From contig DBYW01000052.1 in NCBI GenBank assembly GCA_002311645.1, positions 33,980 through 57,474 of the forward strand: a stretch of 23,495 nt of DNA, written 5' to 3'. Position numbers and translations under genes: made by a program. Numbering within the stretch: the stretch's first letter is position 1; each line of letters begins with the position of its first letter. A model generated the notes under the pieces. The model ran no database searches, was not told where the DNA came from, and saw only the letters and a program-made list of their open reading frames with translations. This document shows, one piece after another, positions 1-9,691 of the stretch. Origin of the DNA: Bacteroidales bacterium UBA1176. GTDB taxonomy: Bacteria; Bacteroidota; Bacteroidia; Bacteroidales; WCHB1-69.

Positions 1-842
1 CGGGCGCCTGCTACGACGGCGAGCCGTGGGACCTTATCACCTACCAGGTGAAGACGCAGGCGGCTCTGCCCATTGTCGACATCATGACTCTGGCGGCCAC
101 CGGCAGCGAGTACGATGCGGCCAGTGTCATCTCCCGCACCGAGACTAACGACAAGGTCGGCTACATCGACCCGCATCTCTATCCCGCCGTATCTTTGCTC
201 GACCCCGAGTACACGTTCACCATTCCGCCGAAACACACGCGTGCGGGCATCGCAGATGCCATGAACCATGTAATGGAGCAGTTCTTCGCCGAACCATACA
301 CCACCCTCAATGACGGCATGTGCATTGCGGCTCTCAAGAGCCTGATGCTCAATGCTCCCAAGGTGCTGGCCAATCCTGACGACTACGAGGCGCGCGCCGA
401 GGTGTTCTACACCTGCACGCTGGCCTGCAACGGCATCTTCTGTAACGGCAACGGACACAGCGGCTGGCCTATGCACGGCATTGAGCACGCCCTGAGTGCC
501 TATTACGACATTACCCATGGTGAGGGCCTGGCCATCATCACTCCGCGCTGGATGAAACATATCCTCAACGAGAAGACGGTGGGTCGTTTCGTGACCTATG
601 GCACCATGCTGTTCGGCATTGACGCCAATTTAGCTCCGATGGAAATAGCAGAACAGGCCATTCGGAAGACTTACGACTTTTTCAAAGAACTTGGCATTCC
701 CATGTCGTTGCGCGAGGTGGGCATCGACGACCAACGTCTTGGCGAGATGGCACACCATATCGCTGTCAACGAAGGCCTGGAGGAGGCCTGGGCGCCGCTC
801 AATGAGCAGGATATCTTGGAGATCCTGAAAGCATCGTTGTAA
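1..842 (+). CDS. Iron-containing alcohol dehydrogenase, 3' part (5' end outside window)
   Basis: This is the C-terminal part of a group III iron-dependent alcohol dehydrogenase of the butanol dehydrogenase/YqhD type, a cytosolic NAD(P)H enzyme that interconverts aldehydes and alcohols. The frame is open from the left edge (first whole codon at base 3, reading GACYDGEPWDL), so the GTG at 48 is internal and not a start. The motif ATGSE typical of the family follows. Four residues fit the metal ligands known in YqhD: Asp (255-257) and His (267-269) in ADAMNH, His (483-485) in IEHALSA, and His (513-515) in THGEG. About 280 residues of a usual 385-390 are present. The gene ends at TAA 840-842 just before a strong terminator. 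The family is clear, but the substrate cannot be told from sequence. Confidence 0.9.
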   Translation, partial: GACYDGEPWDLITYQVKTQAALPIVDIMTLAATGSEYDAASVISRTETNDKVGYIDPHLYPAVSLLDPEYTFTIPPKHTRAGIADAMNHVMEQFFAEPYTTLNDGMCIAALKSLMLNAPKVLANPDDYEARAEVFYTCTLACNGIFCNGNGHSGWPMHGIEHALSAYYDITHGEGLAIITPRWMKHILNEKTVGRFVTYGTMLFGIDANLAPMEIAEQAIRKTYDFFKELGIPMSLREVGIDDQRLGEMAHHIAVNEGLEEAWAPLNEQDILEILKASL

Positions 843-855
843 AGACGGGAAAATG

Positions 856-896
856 AAAAGTGCGCGCTACATTGAGATGTGGCGCGCACTTTTTTT
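856..896. terminator. Bidirectional intrinsic terminator
   Basis: A long hairpin lies between convergent genes. The left arm AAAAGTGCGCGC (856-867) pairs with GCGCGCACTTTT (882-893). The stem continues inward through TACAT/ATGTG with one G-T wobble to a TGAG loop at 873-876, giving roughly 18 pairs. A T-run (891-896) follows on the plus strand and an A-rich stretch precedes it. It can therefore end both the alcohol dehydrogenase transcript and the minus-strand operon that ends at 912. Confidence 0.88.
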
Positions 897-911
897 ATGG
901 GATCGGGGCTT

Positions 912-2174
912 TTATCTATGCATGATGTATTGGATGGCGGCGTCAAGTTGCGGCTTGAGGTCGCCATTGTAGTCTTTGCGCAGGATGATCTGGTCAGGCG
1001 TGTGGCCGAGGCCCTCCATCACCTTGCCCTCGATTTGGGCTTCGAATGACGAGGTGTAGATATAGTGCAGTCCCGAAGAACTGTTGTCCCCGAAGGGGCC
1101 TCCGTAATTCAGGTTGACATCCTCTGCGGGCTGCAGGGGTCCTGTGCCGCCGTAAGTGCGTTCGCCAATGGTATGTGCGGTGGGCAACACGGCCTTGATG
1201 GTCATCGGCTCAATCTCGCCCATGCTCACGGAGTTGATGTCGCATATCACGACGTATGGGATGTTCTCGGCCGTGATGTCGCGGTGGAATTGTTTGTTGG
1301 GCTCAATGTAGTAGGGGGTCCAGACGGAATGCTCCAAGCGGCCGGGCCCTTCTTTGTAGCGGGTCTTGAAAATCTCGGTCCGCTCGTTGAGGAAACTGCC
1401 GACGAGGTAGTCCAGATCGTCTTGGTAGCCGCCGCGGTTGTCGCGGTTATCGAGGATGATGCCGGCCAGCTCGTTGTGCGGGGTCTCCACGATGGCTTTG
1501 AGCCATTGCTCCACTACGGTGTTGCCGTCTCCGGAACGCACCACGGGGGTGATGGCGGCTAAGGACTGCCACAGATAGGGGATCTTGCGCCCGTCTGGAA
1601 GTACGATGAGACAGTAAACGTAGGTAACCTCCGAGCCTAGTTCCGGGACAGGATAAGTGGCGGTCTCATGCGCGGCAATGCCGTACTGCGACTCAATGTT
1701 GCCTAAGAAGTCCAGAATCCGCTGTTTCTCCACGCTTGCCGATTCTATAAAGTAATCCCTGGAACTGACCTCTTTGTCACCGGGTTGTACGTAGGCAAAC
1801 CGGTACATTTCGTCGGCGGCAGGGAACAGGTTGCGGATGCGCACATACATGTGGTGATCCTTCATGTCGCCCATCATGTCTTCGTATAATTGTGCAAGGG
1901 TGGAGGTTGGCACGGTGCCTCCGCTCTCCACAATCCTGTCGAGTTCCTGGAATTTGGGCAGGTAATTACGGTAGGCGGCGTCCCAGTCGGTGTTGTCCAC
2001 GTCCCAAAAGACGTAGCCCATGCTCATGCATTTCCAGATGTATTCAAACTGTTCGGTGTAGGTGTTATACGCCAATTTGCCACTTTCGCCTATATAGGGA
2101 TGATAGTCTGCCTCTTGGCGGCAGGCAGTGAAAAGAAATGCTGCAGTGGCTGCGAGTATGATGATCTTTTTCAT
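912..2174 (-). CDS. S41-family peptidase-like lipoprotein
   Basis: A 420-residue lipoprotein related to the S41 (C-terminal processing/tricorn-like) serine peptidases. The signal peptide ends in a lipobox-like LFTAC with Cys18, and the following RQEAD is acidic, which in Bacteroidetes can favour export to the cell surface (inference). Family features visible are an N-terminal helical part, a Lys-Asp-His-His segment near residues 105-108 resembling the DxH motif of tricorn-type members, LDNRDNRGG at 241-249 (the usual LDxRxNxGG), and SVSMGEI, in which Ser317 aligns with the nucleophile of the family's SASEI motif. GERTYGGTGP follows, as is usual. I see no PDZ domain. It is the last gene of a three-gene minus-strand operon, 12 bases after the barrel gene, and ends at the terminator 856-896. 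The fold is likely; the substrate is unknown. Confidence 0.78.
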   Translation of the reverse strand: MKKIIILAATAAFLFTACRQEADYHPYIGESGKLAYNTYTEQFEYIWKCMSMGYVFWDVDNTDWDAAYRNYLPKFQELDRIVESGGTVPTSTLAQLYEDMMGDMKDHHMYVRIRNLFPAADEMYRFAYVQPGDKEVSSRDYFIESASVEKQRILDFLGNIESQYGIAAHETATYPVPELGSEVTYVYCLIVLPDGRKIPYLWQSLAAITPVVRSGDGNTVVEQWLKAIVETPHNELAGIILDNRDNRGGYQDDLDYLVGSFLNERTEIFKTRYKEGPGRLEHSVWTPYYIEPNKQFHRDITAENIPYVVICDINSVSMGEIEPMTIKAVLPTAHTIGERTYGGTGPLQPAEDVNLNYGGPFGDNSSSGLHYIYTSSFEAQIEGKVMEGLGHTPDQIILRKDYNGDLKPQLDAAIQYIMHR

Positions 2175-2186
2175 GATATGCTGGAT

Positions 2187-2870
2187 TTAAAATTTATAGG
2201 AAACACCAAAGTTGACGGAAAGGGTGTTGAGGTAGCGCGGGTCGCGGAGATTGGCATAGCCTCGGTGATGGCTGGTGAGGTCATAATAGTAGAGAGCCTC
2301 TATGTTCAAGGCCCAGTGGTCGTTGATGTCGTATGAGAGTCCGAGGCCACCTGTCACACCGGCGCAGAACCGGGCGTCCTCGCGATTGAACTCCCGAATC
2401 TCGTTAAAGTCGTTGAAGTAGACATAGTAGTCGGTCATCCAGTAGGTCGTCCCTTCTCGCCGTTCACGGAGCCAATATCCGGCATATCCGCCAAGCAGGA
2501 CGTGCCCGCGCAGATGCTCGCCGCCGAAGGAGAAGTCGGCGGTCACGGGAAGCATCAGGTAAAGGTTGTGATGGCTGGTGTAGACAGGCTCCAAGTAGTT
2601 GAGATGGCGGTCCATGCGATGGGAGCGGCGCATAAGATTGAGGTCAACGCGCAGAGCCACCCAGTTCTTGAAGGCATAGCGTCCCTCGATGCCGACGTCG
2701 AAGCCGCTTTGGGGCGAGTAGGACTCGTCGATGCGCCCCGCGTTGGAGCGCGTGATGGAGGTCAGGTTCCATCCGCCCCTCAGTCCGATAGACCATTGGG
2801 CGTTGGCCGATGATGCGGCTGCGCAAACTAACAGGGTCGACAAAATGATTCGTAAGGTAAGCTTTTTCAT
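2187..2870 (-). CDS. PorT-like outer-membrane beta-barrel protein
   Basis: A 227-residue protein with a clear signal peptide (MKKLTLRI..., cleavage likely after ANA at about residue 24). The mature part consists of alternating amphipathic strands rich in Gly, Tyr, Trp and Arg, such as WSIGLRGGWNL near the start and VNFGVSYKF at the end. A final strand ending in Phe is the usual signal for outer-membrane barrel insertion. Length and pattern fit the small 8-stranded PorT/OmpA-like barrel families common in Bacteroidetes. It is the middle gene of the operon, 24 bases from the upstream gene and 12 from the S41 lipoprotein. I see no catalytic motif. A structural or adhesin-associated role is inferred from the neighbours only. 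Confidence 0.75.
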   Translation of the reverse strand: MKKLTLRIILSTLLVCAAASSANAQWSIGLRGGWNLTSITRSNAGRIDESYSPQSGFDVGIEGRYAFKNWVALRVDLNLMRRSHRMDRHLNYLEPVYTSHHNLYLMLPVTADFSFGGEHLRGHVLLGGYAGYWLRERREGTTYWMTDYYVYFNDFNEIREFNREDARFCAGVTGGLGLSYDINDHWALNIEALYYYDLTSHHRGYANLRDPRYLNTLSVNFGVSYKF

Positions 2871-2894
2871 TGCAATGGTTTTAGTGTTTATGCT

Positions 2895-4178
2895 TTAGAG
2901 AGCAAAGGAAATGCCGAAGTGATGAATGAACTTGGTTTTGGTCGCATCTTGAAAGGTGGGCAGCAGGTCCAGCGAGAATTCGAGATGGAGTGTGTGGCTG
3001 GGCGAAATGTGCAGGTCGAGTCCGATGCTGCCTCGCAAGTTGAAGGGCCTGAAGATGTTGATACGGTCGGAAGACCTGCGCCATTTGCCATCTTCGTTCA
3101 TTTTGCGAGACCGGAGCCTTCTGTTGTGCACATACATAGGCGTGAGGCTAAGGGAAACGCCTGCGAAGTCTTTCCAGAACGAAGCGTGGGGCGTAAATGC
3201 AACGGTCAGCGGAACGCCGACGGAGAGTGTGTTGAGGAATTGTTGGTGTGTGATCCCTGCGGCCGTGGTGTCAATGACGAGCAGCCGGTCCACGACGCAG
3301 ACGCTGTTCTTGAGTCGTTGGCGACTGTATGTCAGGCTGATGCCGGCCCGGAATGCCAAGAAACGACGCACATGGAGGTCGCGAGTGGTGACTTGCAGCA
3401 TGTAGGTCGTGGCGTTGGCGACCTTGTAGGGCGAGGCCAGTGACGTGAGGTCGATGTTGCCGAAAGTGGAGGAGAACCCAATGCCTATGTTCGCGTCCAA
3501 GAACCTGAAGAATCCGCGATTGTACCATGGGATGGTGTCGGGGGAGTGCTTGTCGCTGTTGAGCCCTATTTTCTCCTTGATTTCGGTCAGCCCGTGTCTG
3601 TTGAATTCCCCGACTTGCGCGGCCCCTTCGTTTACTTGGCTTCGCGGACTGGTCCAAAGAGTGAGTTTCTGGGCAGTGATGCTGTTCCATGTTAGCGTGG
3701 AGGCGCCGCGTGTTACAAACGTCACTTTGGTCTGGCTGGTGAGCCTGCCGATGGATAGCTGCGCATTGTCTTGGACATCAACGCTCAATGGCGTCTGGCC
3801 TGCATCGTAGTTGCCTATGCTGAGTCGTGCGTCTGGTGAAAGGATGATGTTCCGGAGCGGCTTGGCGATGTGGATCTCCACAACAGTCTTGCGCGGCATG
3901 AGGCGATTCTCCCGCAGGATCATCTCGCCTTCGACGGGAAATTCGACAAGATGCGGCTGCTCGCCCTCTTCAAAGAAGTCGGGGCAGTGGGTGATGAAAA
4001 CCACTTGGCTTTCAGTGCCTGACGGCTCTTGGATGAATTGCGCATCCCAGCCCGCGTTGACCACCAAAACCGAAATTTCGTGGTCGAAGGTCTGCACATA
4101 GCGGTACGTCTCCTGGGCGTGAAGACCCAATCGAAGTGCTAACAAGCAAACTATCAATAGGATGTGGGATTTGCCCAT
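2895..4178 (-). CDS. Secreted adhesin-like (GIN/DUF2807-type) domain fused to C-terminal beta-barrel
   Basis: I place the start at the ATG ending at 4178 (427 residues). It begins a good signal peptide (MGKSHILLIVCLLALRLGLHA). The longer frame from 4211 adds 11 unlikely residues and would begin inside a TAnnTTTG promoter box at 4209-4216. After the signal, residues of about 20-190 form short repetitive strands with a regular hydrophobic pattern (RLSIGNYDAG, QLSIGRLTS, TLTWNSI). This resembles the head-GIN/DUF2807 putative adhesin domain of Bacteroidetes. The C-terminal half, from about WYNRGFFRFLDANIGIGF, is a run of amphipathic strands ending HHFGISFAL, as in an outer-membrane barrel. It is the first gene of the envelope operon with the small barrel and the S41 lipoprotein. 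Both domain assignments rest on pattern only, and the function is unknown. Confidence 0.65.
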   Translation of the reverse strand: MGKSHILLIVCLLALRLGLHAQETYRYVQTFDHEISVLVVNAGWDAQFIQEPSGTESQVVFITHCPDFFEEGEQPHLVEFPVEGEMILRENRLMPRKTVVEIHIAKPLRNIILSPDARLSIGNYDAGQTPLSVDVQDNAQLSIGRLTSQTKVTFVTRGASTLTWNSITAQKLTLWTSPRSQVNEGAAQVGEFNRHGLTEIKEKIGLNSDKHSPDTIPWYNRGFFRFLDANIGIGFSSTFGNIDLTSLASPYKVANATTYMLQVTTRDLHVRRFLAFRAGISLTYSRQRLKNSVCVVDRLLVIDTTAAGITHQQFLNTLSVGVPLTVAFTPHASFWKDFAGVSLSLTPMYVHNRRLRSRKMNEDGKWRRSSDRINIFRPFNLRGSIGLDLHISPSHTLHLEFSLDLLPTFQDATKTKFIHHFGISFAL

Positions 4179-4208
4179 TGGGGTGGTCTTGAGTGAATAA
4201 TAGTGTTG

Positions 4209-4216
4209 CAAAAATA
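4209..4216 (-). promoter_or_regulatory. Bacteroidetes-type -7 box for the envelope operon
   Basis: The minus strand reads TATTTTTG followed by C, matching the TAnnTTTG -7 element. It lies 31 bases upstream of the ATG at 4178, giving a short leader. No convincing -33 TTTG is seen. It supports the shorter start of the adhesin-like gene. Confidence 0.5.
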
Positions 4217-4279
4217 GGAAAAAGATGATTTATTCGTTTTTACAGGTGCCCATGACTTTATGCAAATCGCATATTTTTG

Positions 4280-4287
4280 TATTTTTG
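4280..4287 (+). promoter_or_regulatory. Bacteroidetes-type -7 box for the isomerase-like/dinB operon
   Basis: TATTTTTG followed by C matches TAnnTTTG. A TTTATG at 4257-4262 sits about 20 bases upstream and may act as the -33 element. Transcription would begin near 4293, so the long frame starting at 4277 cannot be translated from its first ATG. Confidence 0.55.
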
Positions 4288-4348
4288 CGCACTGCAAAGG
4301 CTTAGTGCCCATACTTATGTTGTTTCCAACATGCAAAATCACCTTGAC

Positions 4349-5539
4349 ATGAACATTGCCATCTACACCCTCGCCTCAGAGTTGCACGATAAACAAGCTG
4401 TTGCCTCAATTACCCAAGAGTTTCTCGCCGGACTGCAGCACGATTTCGATTGCCGCGGAAATGACTATTCCGACTACGGAAGTTATCCGTTGAGCCTCAT
4501 TTACGTCCAAACGGGCGGCACGGAAGGTATATTCCGCAAGATGTTCGCTGCCTTGCAAAAGGCGAGCCACCATCCTTTCTATCTGTTGACTTCGGGCAAG
4601 AGCAACTCCCTCGCCGCTTCCATGGAAATTTTGTCTTACTTGCGGAAAAGTGGCGTTGATGGCGAGATTCTTCATGGTGGCAAAGAGTATATTGGCAAGA
4701 GAATCAGGATGTTGGAACGAGTGTCGATTGCCCGGAACAAATTGCGGGCATGTCGTTTGGGCATCATAGGAAAGCCCTCAGACTGGCTTATTTCCAGCGA
4801 CGTGGATCGAATGGCGGTGAAATGTAGGTTAGGCATCGAGTTGGTCGATATTCCTATGACGAGGTTGTTGGATGTGATTCAGTCTGCGCCCTTGGAAATG
4901 CCCGTGGAGGCTTCCGCGAACCCGCAAATAGTGGGGGCGCTTCCGGGTGCAAACCAAATTTACATGGCCTTGAAGTTTGTTGTGGAAAAGTATCAGCTTC
5001 AGGGTTTTACGTTGCGGTGCTTTGACCTGTTGCCTGCTGTCCGCAACACGGGTTGCTTAGCTTTGGCCAAGCTGAATGCCGAAGGGGTTGTGGCGGGTTG
5101 CGAAGGCGACATTCCCGCGTTGCTTTCGATGATGGTGGCTAAGTCGCTTGTGGGTGTCTCTGGCTTTCAGGCCAATCCCGCCCGCATCGATCCGGAGACT
5201 GGGGAAATTCTTATGGCACACTGTACCATACCGTTCAATATGGTGGATAGTTACGAATTGGACACCCATTTTGAGTCGGGCATCGGCGTGGGCATCAGGG
5301 GCTTCATGAAGGAGGGACCTGTCACCATCTTCAAACTGTCAGGCGATCTTGCGCGCTGTTTCGTGGAAGAAGGCGTCTTGGTTCGGAACCAATCCCAGCC
5401 CGACCTTTGTCGCACGCAGCAGGTTGTCCAGTTGTCCGACAAGTCGAGGATGTCCTATTTCCTTACGAATCCCATTGGAAATCATCATATTGTGTTGCCC
5501 GGGCATTGGAAGGTGCTGTTGGAGGAGATGATACGATAA
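4349..5539 (+). CDS. L-fucose/L-arabinose isomerase-like protein (COG2407-type)
   Basis: Distantly resembles the fucose/arabinose isomerase superfamily, which interconverts aldose and ketose sugars with a divalent metal in the cytosol. I chose ATG 4349 (MNIAIYTLASEL, 396 residues) because it starts directly at a beta-strand and lies downstream of the -7 box at 4280; ATG 4331 is the alternative. Counting from 4349, the N-terminal half has Rossmann-like strands with LIYVQTGGTEGIF (sugar-isomerase-like GGTE). The C-terminal half has FDLL (Asp226), CEGDIPA (Glu252, Asp254), an AHCTIP segment (His291) and GNHH near residues 377-380. These are placed like the Glu/Asp/His metal-site residues of the family. 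It is shorter than FucI (about 590 residues). dinB follows 39 bases later on the same strand. Superfamily membership is probable; the actual substrate is unknown and sugar isomerase activity is not assured. Confidence 0.72.
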   Translation: MNIAIYTLASELHDKQAVASITQEFLAGLQHDFDCRGNDYSDYGSYPLSLIYVQTGGTEGIFRKMFAALQKASHHPFYLLTSGKSNSLAASMEILSYLRKSGVDGEILHGGKEYIGKRIRMLERVSIARNKLRACRLGIIGKPSDWLISSDVDRMAVKCRLGIELVDIPMTRLLDVIQSAPLEMPVEASANPQIVGALPGANQIYMALKFVVEKYQLQGFTLRCFDLLPAVRNTGCLALAKLNAEGVVAGCEGDIPALLSMMVAKSLVGVSGFQANPARIDPETGEILMAHCTIPFNMVDSYELDTHFESGIGVGIRGFMKEGPVTIFKLSGDLARCFVEEGVLVRNQSQPDLCRTQQVVQLSDKSRMSYFLTNPIGNHHIVLPGHWKVLLEEMIR

Positions 5540-5578
5540 ATCGGCATGTATCCGAGTGATGTCGCAAAACCTGGAATC

Positions 5579-6664
5579 ATGTACCGCAAGATTATTCATG
5601 TCGATATGGATCAGTTCTACGCAGCCGTGGAGCAGCGCGATCGGCCCGAGTTGCGAGGCAAGCCCGTGGCTGTAGGACACGATGCGCCCCGTGGGGTCGT
5701 GGCCACGGCAAGTTACGAGGCACGGCCATACGGCGTGCATTCCGCCTTGGCCATACAAACCGCCAAACGACTCTGCCCCAATCTTGTCATTGTCCCGCCC
5801 GATTTTCACAAATACAAGGCCGTGTCGGCGCAAATCCGTGAGATTTTCTCCGAATACACTTCGCTTATCGAGCCAATATCTTTAGACGAGGCATTCCTTG
5901 ACGTGACCGAGAACAAGCGTGGCATTCCGCTCGGTGTGGACATCGCTCGCGAAATCAAGCAGGCCATCCGTGAACGCACGGGACTGACTGCTTCGGCGGG
6001 CGTGAGCTACTGCAAGTTCCTCGCCAAAATCGCCTCCGACTACCGCAAGCCTGACGGCCTTTGCGTCATCCATCCCGACCGGGCCTTGGAATTCATCGCC
6101 GACCTGAACATAGAGAAATTCTGGGGAATAGGGGAGAAAACTGCCGAGAAGATGCACCAAATGGGCATATACACGGGCGCGGACCTTCGCGAGATGCCCG
6201 TGGCGCAACTCATCGCTGCCTTCGGCAAGGTGGGACGCATCTTTCACGAATTTGCCAACGGCAGGGATGACAGGCCCGTCATCTCCGAGTGGGAACGCAA
6301 GTCCGTGAGCTGTGAACGGACTTTCGAGACGGACATCGACAAACCTTCCGACGTGACCATCGCACTCTACCAGACTGTGTTGGAACTGCTCGGGCGGCTG
6401 GAACGCACCGACTTCGAAGGCTACACCTTGACATTGAAGGTCAAGTTCCACGACTTCAAGCAAATAACCCGCAGTGTCACGGTCGATTACATCCTGCGCT
6501 CGAAGGAGGAGATTTTGCCGCTGGCCAAGAGACTCATGAAGGAGGTCGACTATCGCGAGCATCCCATCCGCCTGCTTGGCCTCGGTGTGGGAAACCATCG
6601 TGAGGAGAGCGATGCCGACCGCGCGCGGCGACTGCAGTTAGAGTTGGACTTTAATGAAAGTTAA
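5579..6664 (+). CDS. dinB: DNA polymerase IV (Y-family translesion polymerase)
   Basis: A 361-residue Y-family polymerase that copies past damaged template bases. The start at 5579 gives MYRKIIHVDMDQFYAAVE, which aligns from the first residue with E. coli DinB (351 aa); the in-frame ATG at 5546 would add 11 non-conserved residues. Visible residues are the metal ligands Asp9 (VDMD) and Asp103/Glu104 (SLDEAFLD), Tyr14 at the steric-gate position that excludes ribonucleotides, YEARPYGV, and the thumb helix-hairpin-helix segment (FWGIGEKTAEKM). At the C-terminus, QLELDF (353-358) is a good sliding-clamp-binding motif. All key residues are intact. It probably shares a transcript with the isomerase-like gene upstream. 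I see no recognisable SOS box, though the Bacteroidetes LexA site may differ. Confidence 0.95.
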   Translation: MYRKIIHVDMDQFYAAVEQRDRPELRGKPVAVGHDAPRGVVATASYEARPYGVHSALAIQTAKRLCPNLVIVPPDFHKYKAVSAQIREIFSEYTSLIEPISLDEAFLDVTENKRGIPLGVDIAREIKQAIRERTGLTASAGVSYCKFLAKIASDYRKPDGLCVIHPDRALEFIADLNIEKFWGIGEKTAEKMHQMGIYTGADLREMPVAQLIAAFGKVGRIFHEFANGRDDRPVISEWERKSVSCERTFETDIDKPSDVTIALYQTVLELLGRLERTDFEGYTLTLKVKFHDFKQITRSVTVDYILRSKEEILPLAKRLMKEVDYREHPIRLLGLGVGNHREESDADRARRLQLELDFNES

Positions 6665-6766
6665 GGACTGAGACATCTCGGTTCGTGGCCAAGGTGTCAG
6701 TTTGCGGGGATAAAGCTAATACATTTCCACTATGCAAGGCGGAGTGGAGACCATTAAACCGTACCG

Positions 6767-7537
6767 TTATTGCACGTTCCAGTATACGGGGTGGTTGAAA
6801 TAGGTGTTGGGGTAGGGCTCGTTTTTGAGGGTGAAGTGCCACCACTCGGTTTCGATGGGCTTGAATCCGTGTTTGATCATGGCGTTGCGCAGGAGCATGC
6901 GGTTGGCGATTTGCTGGCGCGTGAGCGTGGCGGTGTAGGAGGGGTGGCTTTCGATGCCGAACCAATCGAAGGTGCCGCCCATGTCGACCTCCTTCTCTGT
7001 GCGCATGTCGAACAGCGTCAAATCAACGGTGGATCCGCGTGTGTGGCCGGACCTGCGGGCGATGTAGCCGTTGTCGAAAAGATAGGGTTTGTCGAACATG
7101 GGATAAAAATACTGCTTCGTCAATGTGTCGTTCGGATTCTTTGACCAGCGAACGAAGTGGTCTACAGCCTGTTGCGGGCGGTATGCGTCGTATATTTTGA
7201 GTCGATAGCCTTGCTCCTTCAGTTCGTCGCTCACCTTCTTGAGGGCGTTGGCCGCTTCCACAGTGAGTAACGCAATGGGTTGGAGATAACCGTCAATGCG
7301 GGTGCCCGCGAAATTGTAGGTACTGTAGTAGCGGATTTCGAGAATGGCATCGGGAATGACATCTGTGAGGAGTACGAAACCCTCGGGGTTGTGCGTGCTG
7401 TCAACGTAGGCCGTGCGGACGGTGTCAGCTTCTGTGGGTGCCGTGGTCGTGCCTGTACTATCGGAAGTTGAAGATGATTTGCATGAACACAGCAAGCATG
7501 CGAGCATGATAAAGGGAGCAAAAAAATGTTTTTTCAT
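6767..7537 (-). CDS. VanX-type D-Ala-D-Ala dipeptidase lipoprotein
   Basis: A 256-residue zinc dipeptidase of the M15D (VanX/DdpX) family, which cleaves D-alanyl-D-alanine. The lipobox LCSC with Cys19, followed by a Ser/Thr-rich linker of about 25 residues, indicates a membrane-anchored protein outside the cytoplasm. Catalytic features are intact: Arg120 in YDAYRPQQ, zinc ligands His165 and Asp172 in SGHTRGSTVD, and Glu231 with His234 in EWWH. It is a single gene, convergent with dinB and divergent from gyrB. The 102 bases between it and dinB hold a 6-bp inverted repeat (TCCACT/AGTGGA, 6726-6748) but no T-run, so no terminator is called. There is no vanH or vanA ligase nearby, so resistance is not indicated. 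Peptidoglycan peptide turnover or nutrient scavenging is the likelier role (inference). Confidence 0.9.
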   Translation of the reverse strand: MKKHFFAPFIMLACLLCSCKSSSTSDSTGTTTAPTEADTVRTAYVDSTHNPEGFVLLTDVIPDAILEIRYYSTYNFAGTRIDGYLQPIALLTVEAANALKKVSDELKEQGYRLKIYDAYRPQQAVDHFVRWSKNPNDTLTKQYFYPMFDKPYLFDNGYIARRSGHTRGSTVDLTLFDMRTEKEVDMGGTFDWFGIESHPSYTATLTRQQIANRMLLRNAMIKHGFKPIETEWWHFTLKNEPYPNTYFNHPVYWNVQ

Positions 7538-7634
7538 CTTTTTTGTTGAGTATGTTATTTGTTGATAGATTTCTATGAAAGGGTTCAGAAACAGGTTTCT
7601 TAACGTGAAGTGCGAGGGTTTATTGTTACTATAT

Positions 7635-7642
7635 TATATTTG
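7635..7642 (+). promoter_or_regulatory. Possible upstream -7 box for gyrB
   Basis: TATATTTG followed by C matches the TAnnTTTG element, 76 bases before the gyrB ATG. It lies in an AT-rich stretch, so chance is a concern. No clear -33 element is seen. Confidence 0.3.
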
Positions 7643-7676
7643 CATGGAAAACGTCTGAACCAAACCATTTTTTTTG

Positions 7677-7684
7677 TATCTTTG
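7677..7684 (+). promoter_or_regulatory. Bacteroidetes-type -7 box for gyrB-ftsE
   Basis: TATCTTTG followed by C matches TAnnTTTG and is preceded by an eight-T tract. It lies 34 bases before the gyrB ATG, giving a leader of about 27 bases. No sharp -33 TTTG is seen. The T-tract plus TGTA context closely resembles the box at 18248. Confidence 0.55.
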
Positions 7685-7717
7685 CACGTTTTAAGAAAAT
7701 AATCAATTAGCCTGAAA

Positions 7718-9683
<1,966 letters not shown>

Positions 9684-9691
<8 letters not shown>

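Noticed and set aside
1065..1562. 165-residue plus-strand frame opposite the S41 lipoprotein
   Set aside because: Val/Gly-rich shadow without a domain or promoter; the minus-strand gene has clear signal peptide and motifs.
5882..6598. 238-residue minus-strand frame opposite dinB
   Set aside because: Shadow of dinB, whose motifs are complete.
6726..6748. Inverted repeat TCCACT/AGTGGA between dinB and the dipeptidase gene
   Set aside because: Short arms, 11-base loop and no T-run; likely chance.
6767..7537. Vancomycin-resistance cluster
   Set aside because: Only the VanX-type enzyme is present; there is no ligase, dehydrogenase or VanRS pair, and the protein is exported.
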